From the NCBI GenBank assembly GCA_948902155.1, contig CAQVQZ010000139.1, positions 1 through 5,729 of the forward strand: a DNA stretch of 5,729 nt, read 5' to 3'. Positions 1 to 5,729 of the stretch are shown here, one piece after another. Every line of letters starts with the position of its first letter. The stretch's first letter is position 1. This DNA is from an uncultured Oscillibacter sp. (GTDB taxonomy: Bacteria > Bacillota_A > Clostridia > Oscillospirales > Oscillospiraceae). The notes beneath the pieces are model-generated. The model ran no database searches. It worked only from the letters and a program-made list of their open reading frames with translations, and had not been told where the DNA came from. A program made the position numbers and the translations under genes.

Positions 1-1
1 C

Positions 2-715
<714 letters not shown>

Positions 716-732
716 GGGCGTAAGAAGGAACG

Positions 733-773
733 AGGCCCCTGTGCATGACGTTGCGTCATGCGCGGGGGCCTTT
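733..773 (+). terminator. Intrinsic terminator of the malic enzyme gene
   Basis: The arms 734-750 and 754-770 form a 17-bp stem, all pairs Watson-Crick except two G-T wobbles, around a 3-base loop (TTG); A733-T771 can add one pair. Only a short T run (TTTC) follows, so the U-tract is weak, but the stem is long and G+C-rich at its base. It begins 18 bases after the malic enzyme stop codon. Confidence 0.8.
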
Positions 774-845
774 CATCGTCGAGTGGCCGACCGTTTTGTA
801 TAAAAAAACCGCCTAGTATGCTGGGGTTTCTCAAGCATTTGCGCG

Positions 846-980
846 ATGTAGGGGCGATTATCGATCGCCCGTTTCCTCTTCAACCATCGGGTTTGTGGGA
901 CCTGTCCGAGCGATTCCAGGCGTTTTTTCGGAAGCGTTGGAGGTCGCGGGGAAACGGGCCGCTGACAGCCGCCCCTGCAT
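846..980. repeat. MITE-like palindromic repeat element, copy 1
   Basis: This 135-base non-coding element has inverted ends: 846-878 and the reverse complement of 948-980 agree at 24 of 33 positions, both starting ATG(T/C)AGGGGCG and running into CCCGTTTCC. Each end is itself a small hairpin: 852-858 pairs perfectly with 864-870 around a 5-base loop, and 956-962 pairs with 968-974 with one mismatch. The interior continues the symmetry imperfectly (GACCT at 899-903 against AGGTC at 941-945), so the whole element could fold as one long hairpin. No flanking target duplication is evident. The ends match those of the second copy near 2566-2645, which shows this is a repeated family and not a chance palindrome. 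No protein-coding content is credible. It occupies most of the 774-1060 gap; the rest of that gap shows nothing I can assign. Confidence 0.75.
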
Positions 981-1060
981 GGTAATCTCCGATTGGAATG
1001 CTCCCTTTTTGTCCTAGCCGGTCCGCCCTGTCCATATATTGGTAGGACGGGGGTGGTCGC

Positions 1061-2563
1061 TTGAAAAAAGGAAGTCCCATGTTCTACGGCGCGCTATTGC
1101 TGACCGGGGCCAATCTCGTACTCCGGCTGGTGTCTATGAGCTTTCAGGTCTACCTCTCCGGCCGCATCGGCGCGGCGGGGGTGGGGTTATTGCAGCTGAT
1201 TTTGTCTGTGAAGATGCTGGCCTTTACACTGGGGTCCGCCGGGGTGCGGACCTGCGCCCTTTACCTCTCCGCCGAGGCTCTGGGACGGCGGCAGAGCCTT
1301 GGGCCCGCGCTGCGGGGGTGCGTGGGGTACGGGCTGCTGTTTTCCCTGCCTACGGCGGCGGGGCTGTGGCTGCTGACGCCCCGCATCGCCGCCCAATGGG
1401 TGGGGGACCCCGCCGGGGAGGCCGCTTTGCGGGCCTTCGCGCTGTTCCTGCCCGTGGGGTGCCTCAACGGCGTCATGACCGGCCTCTTTACCGCCGCCGG
1501 GCGGCTGCGGACGCTGGTGGTTGTGGAATTCTGGGAGCAGGGCTGTGCTATGGCCGTCACCTTTGCCCTCCTGGCCCGCTGGGCCGGGGGCGACGCGGGG
1601 CGGGCCTGCCTCTCCGTGGCCCTGGGAGCCTCCGCCGCCTCGGCGCTGTCCCTTTGGGCGCTGTGGACCCTCCGCCGGGACCCCTGGCCGGAGGGAAGGC
1701 GGGTCCGGCCCCCTTACCGCCGGGTCTTCGGCATGGCGCTGCCTGTGGGGCTGGCGGACGACCTCCGGGCGGGGCTGAACACCGTGGAGAACCTCATCAT
1801 TCCCCGGCGGCTGGCCCTGTTCGCCGGGACCGTCAACGCCATGGCGGACTACGGCGTGCTCCACGGCATGGTGTTCCCGGCGCTGATGTTCCCCGCCGCC
1901 ATTCTGGCGTCCCTGGCGGATTTGCTGGTGGCGGAGTTCTCCCGGTGCGCCGGGCGGCGAAGCCGGGTCCGGGTGCGCTACCTGGCCCGGCAGGGGCTGC
2001 GGGTCTCCCTGCTATTCGGCGTGTGCGCCGGGGGCGTGCTCTTCGTCTCCGCCCGGCCCCTGGGGGAGCTGCTCTATCACAGCGGGGCCGCCGGGGTCTA
2101 CCTCCGGCTGTACGCGCCGCTGGTCCCCATCCTCTACCTGGACGGGGTGGTGGACGCCATGTGCAAGGGGCTGGGACAGCAGAGCGCCAACGCGCGGTAT
2201 AATCTGCTGACGTCGCTGCTGGACGTCGTGCTCCTTTGGCTGCTGCTGCCCCGGTGGGGCATGGGAGGGTATTATTTCAGCTTCTGCGCCTCCCATTTCA
2301 TCAACTTCGGGCTGAGCCTGCGGCGGCTGGGACGGTCGGCGGGGGTGCGGTTTTCCCTGGCTCCGGCGGGGAAGGCCCTGCTTTGCGGGGCGGCGGCGGC
2401 GGTCCCGGCGCTGCTGCTCCGGCCCCGGGAGGGGCTGGAGGGAGTGCTGGGCCCGGCGGGGTGCTATCTGCTGGCGCTGGGGGCGCTGTGGATGCTGTTC
2501 CGGGTCGTGGGCGCGCGGGATGTGGTTTGGGTACGGGGGCTGGTGGGGAGACGGAGGGGATGA
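1061..2563 (+). CDS. SpoVB-like polysaccharide/lipid flippase (MOP superfamily)
   Basis: This 500-residue, very hydrophobic integral membrane protein has roughly 12-14 predicted membrane segments. The N-terminus (MKKGSP, then GALLLTGANLVLRL) and an early GRIGAAGVGLLQL segment match the stage V sporulation protein B / oligosaccharide flippase pattern. The mid-protein ENLIIPRRL stretch and a late KGLGQQSANARYN segment, followed by a hydrophobic run ending LPRWGMGGYY, fit the same family. Family members move lipid-linked sugar precursors across the membrane; SpoVB itself serves spore cortex synthesis. The exact substrate here is not readable from sequence. The TTG start at 1061 (GGGGGTGG upstream) is chosen because it keeps the positively charged MKK N-terminus typical of the family. 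An ATG at 1079 with AAGGAAG six bases upstream is a real alternative. The gene stands alone on the plus strand between two copies of a repeat, and its length is normal for the family. Confidence 0.88.
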   Translation: MKKGSPMFYGALLLTGANLVLRLVSMSFQVYLSGRIGAAGVGLLQLILSVKMLAFTLGSAGVRTCALYLSAEALGRRQSLGPALRGCVGYGLLFSLPTAAGLWLLTPRIAAQWVGDPAGEAALRAFALFLPVGCLNGVMTGLFTAAGRLRTLVVVEFWEQGCAMAVTFALLARWAGGDAGRACLSVALGASAASALSLWALWTLRRDPWPEGRRVRPPYRRVFGMALPVGLADDLRAGLNTVENLIIPRRLALFAGTVNAMADYGVLHGMVFPALMFPAAILASLADLLVAEFSRCAGRRSRVRVRYLARQGLRVSLLFGVCAGGVLFVSARPLGELLYHSGAAGVYLRLYAPLVPILYLDGVVDAMCKGLGQQSANARYNLLTSLLDVVLLWLLLPRWGMGGYYFSFCASHFINFGLSLRRLGRSAGVRFSLAPAGKALLCGAAAAVPALLLRPREGLEGVLGPAGCYLLALGALWMLFRVVGARDVVWVRGLVGRRRG

Positions 2564-2565
2564 GC

Positions 2566-2645
2566 GGGGGCCAGTTATCAATCGTCCGTTTTTCTGCAAC
2601 TTCCCAGCTTGAAGAGAAACGGGCGGCTGATAGCCGCCCCTACAT
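2566..2645. repeat. MITE-like palindromic repeat element, copy 2 (short form)
   Basis: The right end (2611-2645) read on the minus strand matches the left end of copy 1 almost base for base: ATGTAGGGGCG, a 7-bp hairpin, then CCCGTTTC and CTTCAA. Its hairpin is perfect: 2621-2627 pairs with 2633-2639 around TGATA. The left end (2566-2592) is degenerate but still reads TTATCAATCGTCCGTTT against TTATCGATCGCCCGTTT in copy 1. The element is about 80 bases, lacking most of the interior of copy 1. It starts two bases after the flippase stop codon, so its hairpin may mark or stabilise the 3' end of that transcript; there is no U-tract, so it is not a classic terminator. Confidence 0.7.
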
Positions 2646-2764
2646 TTCTCCGGTCCCTGTTCAAGACTTGTGCTGCTGACAGCTATTTTTCAAGAGCATT
2701 CGTCAAAACATCGAAAGCAGGCGGACACTTTTGAATTGTGACCGCTCGATAAAGTGGAATTTTT

Positions 2765-3178
2765 CTATTTCATTTTTTCTTGACACTCACTGCATTCTCT
2801 ATCGTGAATAGAAATAATACCACTACATCTAGGACAAGTATATTTTTCTTTCTGTTGTTCCATGAAACAATCCAAACCATATTTTTGAACAAAACAACTA
2901 TTTTCTATTAGACTTGCTTGATACCGCTCGTTATAGCTTCTTTCAAGATTTTTAATCAACTTGCATGGATATTCAGAACATTCAAAGCAATAGGTTCGGG
3001 CTTTTTCTTTGATACAGTTTTTGATTTTACATTTGCGGCAATGTTCAGGCTTTCCTTTATCACCGCTCAAACAACCAGCACAAGGTTTCCTGTGGTAACA
3101 ATGCTTGTAACAAACTTTACAATTCATGCCGCAAGGGGCAAACATACTTATATCAATATTTTCTTTTGGCATTTTCAT
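2765..3178 (-). CDS. Cysteine-rich DUF3795 protein with C-terminal zinc ribbon
   Basis: This 137-residue soluble protein has 18 cysteines. The N-terminal APCGMNC motif with C16, C20, C23, C27, C33 and C36 is the DUF3795 signature. CxxC groups follow at 47/50 (with C55) and 64/67 (with C72, in YCFECSEYPC). A C-terminal zinc-ribbon-like set comes last: C115/C118 and C129/C132. The spacing strongly suggests binding of zinc or an iron-sulfur cluster; the biochemical role of DUF3795 proteins is not established and I do not assign one. Codon and base composition is very different from all neighbours (33% G+C over 2821-2880, against 78% over 2341-2400 in the flippase), indicating recent acquisition. 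It is the only minus-strand gene here and has its own promoter. The ribosome binding site is weak (AAAGGG, 9 bases before ATG at 3178); a second ATG two codons in is an alternative start. Confidence 0.9.
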   Translation of the reverse strand: MKMPKENIDISMFAPCGMNCKVCYKHCYHRKPCAGCLSGDKGKPEHCRKCKIKNCIKEKARTYCFECSEYPCKLIKNLERSYNERYQASLIENSCFVQKYGLDCFMEQQKEKYTCPRCSGIISIHDRECSECQEKMK

Positions 3179-3219
3179 AAGTTTTAGCCCTTTTCTGTCA
3201 ATTCCGATCTTTCTTTCTG

Positions 3220-3248
3220 ATTATAGCATAGTACAAGCTTTCTGACAA
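3220..3248 (-). promoter_or_regulatory. Sigma-A-type promoter of the DUF3795 gene
   Basis: On the minus strand, TTGTCA (3248-3243) and a perfect TATAAT (3225-3220) are separated by exactly 17 bases. The start point would be near 3213, giving a leader of about 35 bases before the ATG at 3178. The promoter lies inside the A+T-rich island, so the gene carries its own expression signal. Confidence 0.8.
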
Positions 3249-3264
3249 TTCGTTTTGTGGAATT

Positions 3265-3331
3265 GCCGGGGTTTCAACCATCAGCAAAAATCTTGAACAG
3301 GGACTTCCTCCGTCCTTGGTTGAAACCCGGC
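3265..3331. repeat. Inverted repeat overlapping the kinase operon promoter
   Basis: The arm 3265-3280 (GCCGGGGTTTCAACCA) and the arm 3317-3331 (TGGTTGAAACCCGGC) are complementary over 15 pairs with one extra G in the left arm, around a 36-base spacer. The right arm contains the -35 box of the kinase promoter. The spacer contains the right-hand 14-base repeat of the A+T-rich island (3291-3304). It could be an operator pair, part of a repeat element, or a hairpin followed by GGGTTTTCT; sequence alone does not decide. Confidence 0.6.
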
Positions 3332-3348
3332 GGGTTTTCTGTTATACT
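3320..3348 (+). promoter_or_regulatory. Sigma-A-type promoter of the sensor kinase/response regulator operon
   Basis: TTGAAA (3320-3325) and TATACT (3343-3348) are separated by 17 bases, both close to consensus. Transcription would start near 3355, leaving a leader of about 50 bases before the GTG start at 3404. The -35 box lies within an arm of the inverted repeat at 3265-3331, which makes regulated access plausible. Confidence 0.75.
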
Positions 3349-3403
3349 GTAAAAACAAGCACCGACCCGATTCCCGGAAATCATCGCGAAAGGAGCGGCC
3401 GCC

Positions 3404-4483
3404 GTGAATGTCCGCAAGCCTTGGGCTTCGCCCTTGTTTCCCTTCTCCTGGCGGGATCTGGCCCTGACCGCCGGGATTTTTTCCTGCGCCGTGGCCCTGT
3501 GCTTCTTCCTCCAGGGGGCGGGGGTCATCGAGGGCTTCGCCCCGCCGGTGTTCGTGCTGGCGGTGCTGCTCGTCTCCCGGCTCACTACCGGCTACCTCTT
3601 CGGTCTCATCGCCGTGGTGCTGGGCATGGTCTGCGTCAATTTCGTCTTTACATACCCCTACTGGGCCTTCAACCTCAGCCTGTCCGGCTACCCGCTGACC
3701 TTTTTCACCCTGCTGATGGTGTCCCTCATCACCTGCACCCTCACCGCCCAGGCCAAGCGGCAGGCCCGGCTCCTGGCGGAGAGCGAGCGGGAGAAGATGC
3801 GGGCCAACCTGCTCCGCTCCGTCTCCCACGACATCCGGACGCCCCTGACCTCCATCGTGGGGTCCACGTCCGCTGTGCTGGAGAATCCGGGGCTGTCGGA
3901 CCGGGAGCAGCGGGAGCTGCTGGAAAACGCCCGGGACGAGGCCCAATGGCTCATCCAGGTGGTGGAAAACCTGCTGTCCATCACCCGCATCGGCACCGAC
4001 CAGGCCCGCATCGCCAAGGAGCCGGAGCCCGCCGAGGAGATTTTGGGCGCCGCCGCCCGGAAGTTCCGCCGCCGCTATCCTTCGGTGGCCGTGAACGTCT
4101 CCGTGCCGGAGGAGCTGGTGATGGTGCCTATGGACCCCATCCTGATCGAGCAGGTGCTGGCCAACCTGCTGGAAAACGCCGCCGTCCACGGCCGGGCGGA
4201 AAGCGTCTCCCTTTCCCTGGAGGAAGAGGAGGGCTTCGCCCGGTTTCTCGTCCGGGACGACGGGTCCGGCATCCCGAAAAAGGAGCTGGACGGCCTCTTT
4301 GACGGCCGTCCCAAGCCCCAGAGGCCCCCGGACGGCGACGGGAAACGGAACATGGGCCTGGGACTCTCCGTCTGCCGGGCCATCGTCCTGGCCCACGGGG
4401 GAACCATCCAGGCCCGGAATCTGGAGCGGGGGGCGGAGTTCTCCTTCCGCCTGCCCATGATTGCCTTGGAGGTGACGGCATGA
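3404..4483 (+). CDS. KdpD-like sensor histidine kinase (DUF4118, HisKA, HATPase), short form
   Basis: This 359-residue membrane sensor kinase probably phosphorylates the regulator encoded immediately downstream. Residues about 18-115 hold four hydrophobic segments in the DUF4118 arrangement of KdpD (including YLFGLIAVVLGMVCVNFVFT). The phospho-acceptor is H142 in SHDIRTPLTSI. The ATP-binding domain shows the N box (N254, N258 in NLLENAAVHG), the G1 box (DDGSGIP, D286) and the G2 box (GLGLSVC, 318-324). The large N-terminal KdpD sensor and Usp-like domains of classical KdpD (about 900 residues in E. coli) are absent; the protein begins directly before the membrane segments. The ATP lid also lacks a clear F box. 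Start is GTG at 3404 with AGGAG eight bases upstream. Because the N-terminal domains are missing and no kdpFABC genes are in view, a role in potassium sensing is only a possibility. Confidence 0.92.
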   Translation: MNVRKPWASPLFPFSWRDLALTAGIFSCAVALCFFLQGAGVIEGFAPPVFVLAVLLVSRLTTGYLFGLIAVVLGMVCVNFVFTYPYWAFNLSLSGYPLTFFTLLMVSLITCTLTAQAKRQARLLAESEREKMRANLLRSVSHDIRTPLTSIVGSTSAVLENPGLSDREQRELLENARDEAQWLIQVVENLLSITRIGTDQARIAKEPEPAEEILGAAARKFRRRYPSVAVNVSVPEELVMVPMDPILIEQVLANLLENAAVHGRAESVSLSLEEEEGFARFLVRDDGSGIPKKELDGLFDGRPKPQRPPDGDGKRNMGLGLSVCRAIVLAHGGTIQARNLERGAEFSFRLPMIALEVTA

Positions 4484-5193
4484 ATATTCGTGAGAAAATA
4501 TTAGTGGTCGAGGACGAGAAGAGCATCGCCCAGTTTATCGCCGCCGTGCTGGACGGGCAGGGCTATGAGACCATCCAGGCCCGCACCGGGGCAGAGGGGC
4601 TGTCCATGATCTCCTCCCACTGCCCGGACCTGGTCATCCTGGACCTGGGACTGCCCGACATGGACGGGATGGACATCCTCCGGCAGCTGCGGAGCTGGTC
4701 CAGCCTGCCGGTGGTGGTGGTCTCCGCCCGGTCCCACGAGCGGGACAAGGTCACCGCCCTGGACCAGGGGGCCGACGACTACCTCACCAAGCCCTTCGGC
4801 ACCGCCGAGCTGCTGGCCCGGGTCCGCACCGCCATCCGCCACACCCGCACCTCCAGCGGAAACGACGAGATCGCCCAGAAGGGCACCTACTCCGTGGGGG
4901 AGCTGGTCATCGACTACAACAAGCACCAGGTGCTGGTCCGGGGGGAGAACGTGAAGCTGACCCTCAGCGAGTTCCGCATCGTGGCGCTGCTGGGCAAGCA
5001 CGCCGGGAAGGTGCTGACCTACGACTTCATCATCAAGGAGCTGTGGGGCCCCCGGGCGGGGGGCGGAAACCAGATTCTCCGGGTCAACATGGCCAACATC
5101 CGCCGCAAGATCGAGCGCAACCCAGCCGAGCCGGAATACCTCTTCACCGAGGTGGGCGTGGGCTACCGGCTGGCCGAAGGGGAGGGCGGCTGA
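4480..5193 (+). CDS. KdpE-like OmpR-family response regulator
   Basis: A 237-residue cytoplasmic DNA-binding response regulator. The receiver domain (about 4-121) has acidic residues E11 and D12, phospho-acceptor D55 (in VILDLGLPDMDGMD), S82 and K104 (YLTKPFG). Its wording, with SARSHERDKVTALDQGADDYLTKPFG-like spacing, closely resembles KdpE. The C-terminal winged-helix OmpR-type domain (about 137-232) ends GVGYRL. The ATG overlaps the kinase stop codon (ATGA at 4480-4483), and GGAGGTG lies five bases upstream within the kinase gene, so the two are translationally coupled and should form one phosphorelay pair. Targets are unknown; kdpFABC would be the obvious candidates if this organism has them, but they are not in the window. 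Length is close to KdpE of E. coli (225). Confidence 0.93.
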   Translation: MNIREKILVVEDEKSIAQFIAAVLDGQGYETIQARTGAEGLSMISSHCPDLVILDLGLPDMDGMDILRQLRSWSSLPVVVVSARSHERDKVTALDQGADDYLTKPFGTAELLARVRTAIRHTRTSSGNDEIAQKGTYSVGELVIDYNKHQVLVRGENVKLTLSEFRIVALLGKHAGKVLTYDFIIKELWGPRAGGGNQILRVNMANIRRKIERNPAEPEYLFTEVGVGYRLAEGEGG

Positions 5194-5212
5194 AAAATTT
5201 ACAGTCTCTTCC

Positions 5213-5283
5213 AAATCCCCGCAAACCCTTGGGGCTCCAAAGCTGGGGGGATTTCGGGCCGCGGGGGCCGCGGAAATTTATTT
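5213..5283 (+). terminator. Probable terminator region after the response regulator
   Basis: Two hairpins lie 20 or more bases after the regulator stop. AAATCCCC (5213-5220) pairs with GGGGATTT (5247-5254) and encloses a smaller CTTGG/CCAAAG stem. CCGCGG (5259-5264) pairs with CCGCGG (5268-5273) around GGG and is followed by AAATTTATTT. The second has terminator shape, but its U-tract is interrupted, so efficiency is uncertain. Confidence 0.45.
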
Positions 5284-5303
5284 GGGAAAGTGGCAAAAAA
5301 CAC

Positions 5304-5332
5304 TTGCGTCCCTATATCTTGTGTGTTATGCT
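5304..5332 (+). promoter_or_regulatory. Promoter of nrdD
   Basis: A weak -35 (TTGCGT, 5304-5309) and a -10 (TATGCT, 5327-5332) are separated by 17 bases. TGT just before the -10 supplies an extended -10 (TGn) element that could offset the weak boxes. The start point would be near 5339, giving a leader of about 54 bases. A candidate NrdR box fills the spacer. Confidence 0.55.
5309..5324. promoter_or_regulatory. Candidate NrdR box 1
   Basis: TCCCTATATCTTGTGT matches the palindromic NrdR-box consensus (ACACWATATAWWGTGT type) at about 12 of 16 positions, with an intact right half (TTGTGT). It sits between the -35 and -10 of the nrdD promoter, where bound repressor would block RNA polymerase. NrdR is the ATP/dATP-sensing repressor of ribonucleotide reductase genes, so placement and gene identity agree. 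Confidence 0.6.
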
Positions 5333-5341
5333 AGGTCCACT

Positions 5342-5357
5342 GCCTAAGATATTGTGG
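5342..5357. promoter_or_regulatory. Candidate NrdR box 2
   Basis: GCCTAAGATATTGTGG matches an AATATATTGTG-type NrdR box at about 11 of 16 positions. It starts 33 bases after box 1, close to the roughly three-helical-turn spacing of known tandem NrdR boxes, and lies just past the predicted transcription start. It is weaker than box 1 on its own; the pairing is the main support. Confidence 0.5.
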
Positions 5358-5392
5358 TTAAAACTGGATAGATTTTACGAGGGGGATACCGC

Positions 5393-5729
5393 ATGAAAGT
5401 CATCAAGAGGAACGGAACCGAGGTCTCGTTCGACATTACCAAGATCCTGTCCGCCATTACCAGGGCCAACGAGACCATCGAGGCGGAAAAGCGCATGACG
5501 TCCACACAGGTCCGGCGCATCGCCGAGTCCGTGGAGCTGTCCTGTCAGGAGCTGGGCCGTTCCCCCTCCGTGGAGGAGATCCAGGATATGGTGGAATACC
5601 AGATCATGGCCCACGGGGCCTTTGAGGTGGCGAAGAACTACGTCACCTACCGCTACACCCGCTCCCTGGTCCGCCGGAGCAACACCACCGACGACCGCAT
5701 CCTCAGCCTCATTGAGTGCTGCAACGAGG
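5393..5729 (+). CDS. nrdD: Anaerobic (class III) ribonucleoside-triphosphate reductase, N-terminal part
   Basis: NrdD makes deoxyribonucleotides from ribonucleoside triphosphates using a glycyl radical installed by NrdG, and works only without oxygen. The 112 visible residues comprise an ATP-cone regulatory domain: MKVIKRNGTEVSFD at the start, then SPSVEEIQDMVEYQIM and AKNYVTYRYTRSLVR. The entry into the catalytic domain follows (NTTDDRILSLIECCNE), where the window ends. The ATP cone senses ATP/dATP to control activity. The ATG at 5393 has a GGGGG-rich ribosome binding site seven bases upstream. The catalytic core and glycyl-radical motif are outside the window. An ATP cone alone also occurs in NrdR and class I/II reductases, but the linker after the cone and the NrdR-type promoter favour NrdD. 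Confidence 0.88.
   Translation, partial: MKVIKRNGTEVSFDITKILSAITRANETIEAEKRMTSTQVRRIAESVELSCQELGRSPSVEEIQDMVEYQIMAHGAFEVAKNYVTYRYTRSLVRRSNTTDDRILSLIECCNE

Larger units (their letters stand above)
2653..3304. mobile_element. Possible small inserted element carrying the DUF3795 gene
   Basis: An A+T-rich block with a single gene interrupts very G+C-rich sequence. It is bounded by an exact 14-bp inverted repeat: GTCCCTGTTCAAGA at 2653-2666 and its reverse complement at 3291-3304. The bases directly outside are similar in direct orientation (TTCTCCG at 2646-2652 and TTCCTCCG at 3305-3312, one indel), resembling an imperfect target duplication. No transposase or integrase is present, so it would be non-autonomous or a relic. 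The composition break is seen directly; mobility is inference. Confidence 0.35.

Noticed and set aside
758..985. Small plus-strand frame of 75 codons after the malic enzyme terminator
   Set aside because: It starts within the terminator hairpin and runs through the palindromic repeat element; no ribosome site and no protein-like pattern.
1009..1040. Possible promoter for the flippase (TTGTCC with CATATA/TATATT; CATATATT also resembles a sporulation sigma-E -10)
   Set aside because: The spacing to TATATT is 20 bases and CATATA is a poor -10; no sigma-E -35 is found at the proper distance. A promoter is expected here, but I cannot place it.
1039..2202. Plus-strand 387-codon frame overlapping the flippase gene
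   Set aside because: Its translation is dominated by R, G, P and A, as expected from an out-of-frame reading of G+C-rich DNA; the other frame encodes a coherent membrane protein.
2673..2690. GCTG-CTGA-CAGC hairpin followed by TATTTTT on the plus strand, as a flippase terminator
   Set aside because: Only four base pairs; the T run is suggestive, but the stem is too short to support a call.
2724..2748. Hairpin GCGGACAC/GTGACCGC downstream of the DUF3795 gene as its terminator
   Set aside because: The stem has an internal mismatch, is short, and on the minus strand is followed by CTGCTTTCG and not a T run; too weak to call.
3281..4396. Long minus-strand open frame (371 codons) opposite the sensor kinase
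   Set aside because: It lies antisense to a clearly recognised kinase, is rich in G, H, Q, P and D with no domain, and is the usual by-product of G+C-rich coding sequence.
4501..5214. Minus-strand open frame of 237 codons opposite the response regulator
   Set aside because: It mirrors the regulator gene almost exactly, has a biased composition and no recognisable motif; the plus-strand gene has all receiver and winged-helix residues.
5043..5396. Plus-strand 117-codon frame from inside the regulator gene to the nrdD start
   Set aside because: It crosses the probable terminator and the nrdD promoter and is out of frame with the real regulator gene.

Overview
This window looks like a chromosomal stretch from a G+C-rich, anaerobic, spore-forming member of the Clostridia. 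An Oscillospiraceae relative of the Flavonifractor/Oscillibacter type is my best guess. The support is a short bacterial malic enzyme, a SpoVB-type flippase, a KdpD/KdpE-like two-component pair of Gram-positive type, and a class III (oxygen-sensitive) ribonucleotide reductase gene. Genes are strongly G+C-biased with AGGAG-type ribosome binding sites. The taxonomic assignment is inference; no rRNA or marker gene is present.

Layout: (1) 1-715, the 3' part of a malic enzyme gene, closed by a strong hairpin terminator (733-773). (2) 774-1060, a gene-free stretch mostly occupied by a MITE-like inverted-repeat element (846-980). (3) 1061-2563, a complete membrane flippase of the SpoVB/MOP family; a second, shorter copy of the repeat (2566-2645) begins two bases after its stop codon. 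(4) About 2653-3304, an A+T-rich island holding one minus-strand gene for a cysteine-rich DUF3795 protein with its own near-consensus promoter. The island is framed by a 14-bp inverted repeat and a possible imperfect target duplication. (5) 3404-5193, a sensor kinase and response regulator operon with a 4-base start/stop overlap. It is driven by a near-consensus promoter whose -35 box lies in one arm of a long inverted repeat. (6) 5194-5392, a probable terminator, then a promoter overlapped by two candidate NrdR boxes. (7) 5393-5729, the start of anaerobic ribonucleotide reductase nrdD, cut by the window end.

The genes do not form one pathway; apart from the kinase/regulator pair each appears to be its own transcription unit. 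No clearly novel multi-gene system is visible. The points most worth a second look are the small DUF3795 island with possible mobile-element boundaries, the two related repeat elements, the KdpD-like kinase lacking the usual N-terminal sensor domains, and the tandem NrdR-box promoter of nrdD.
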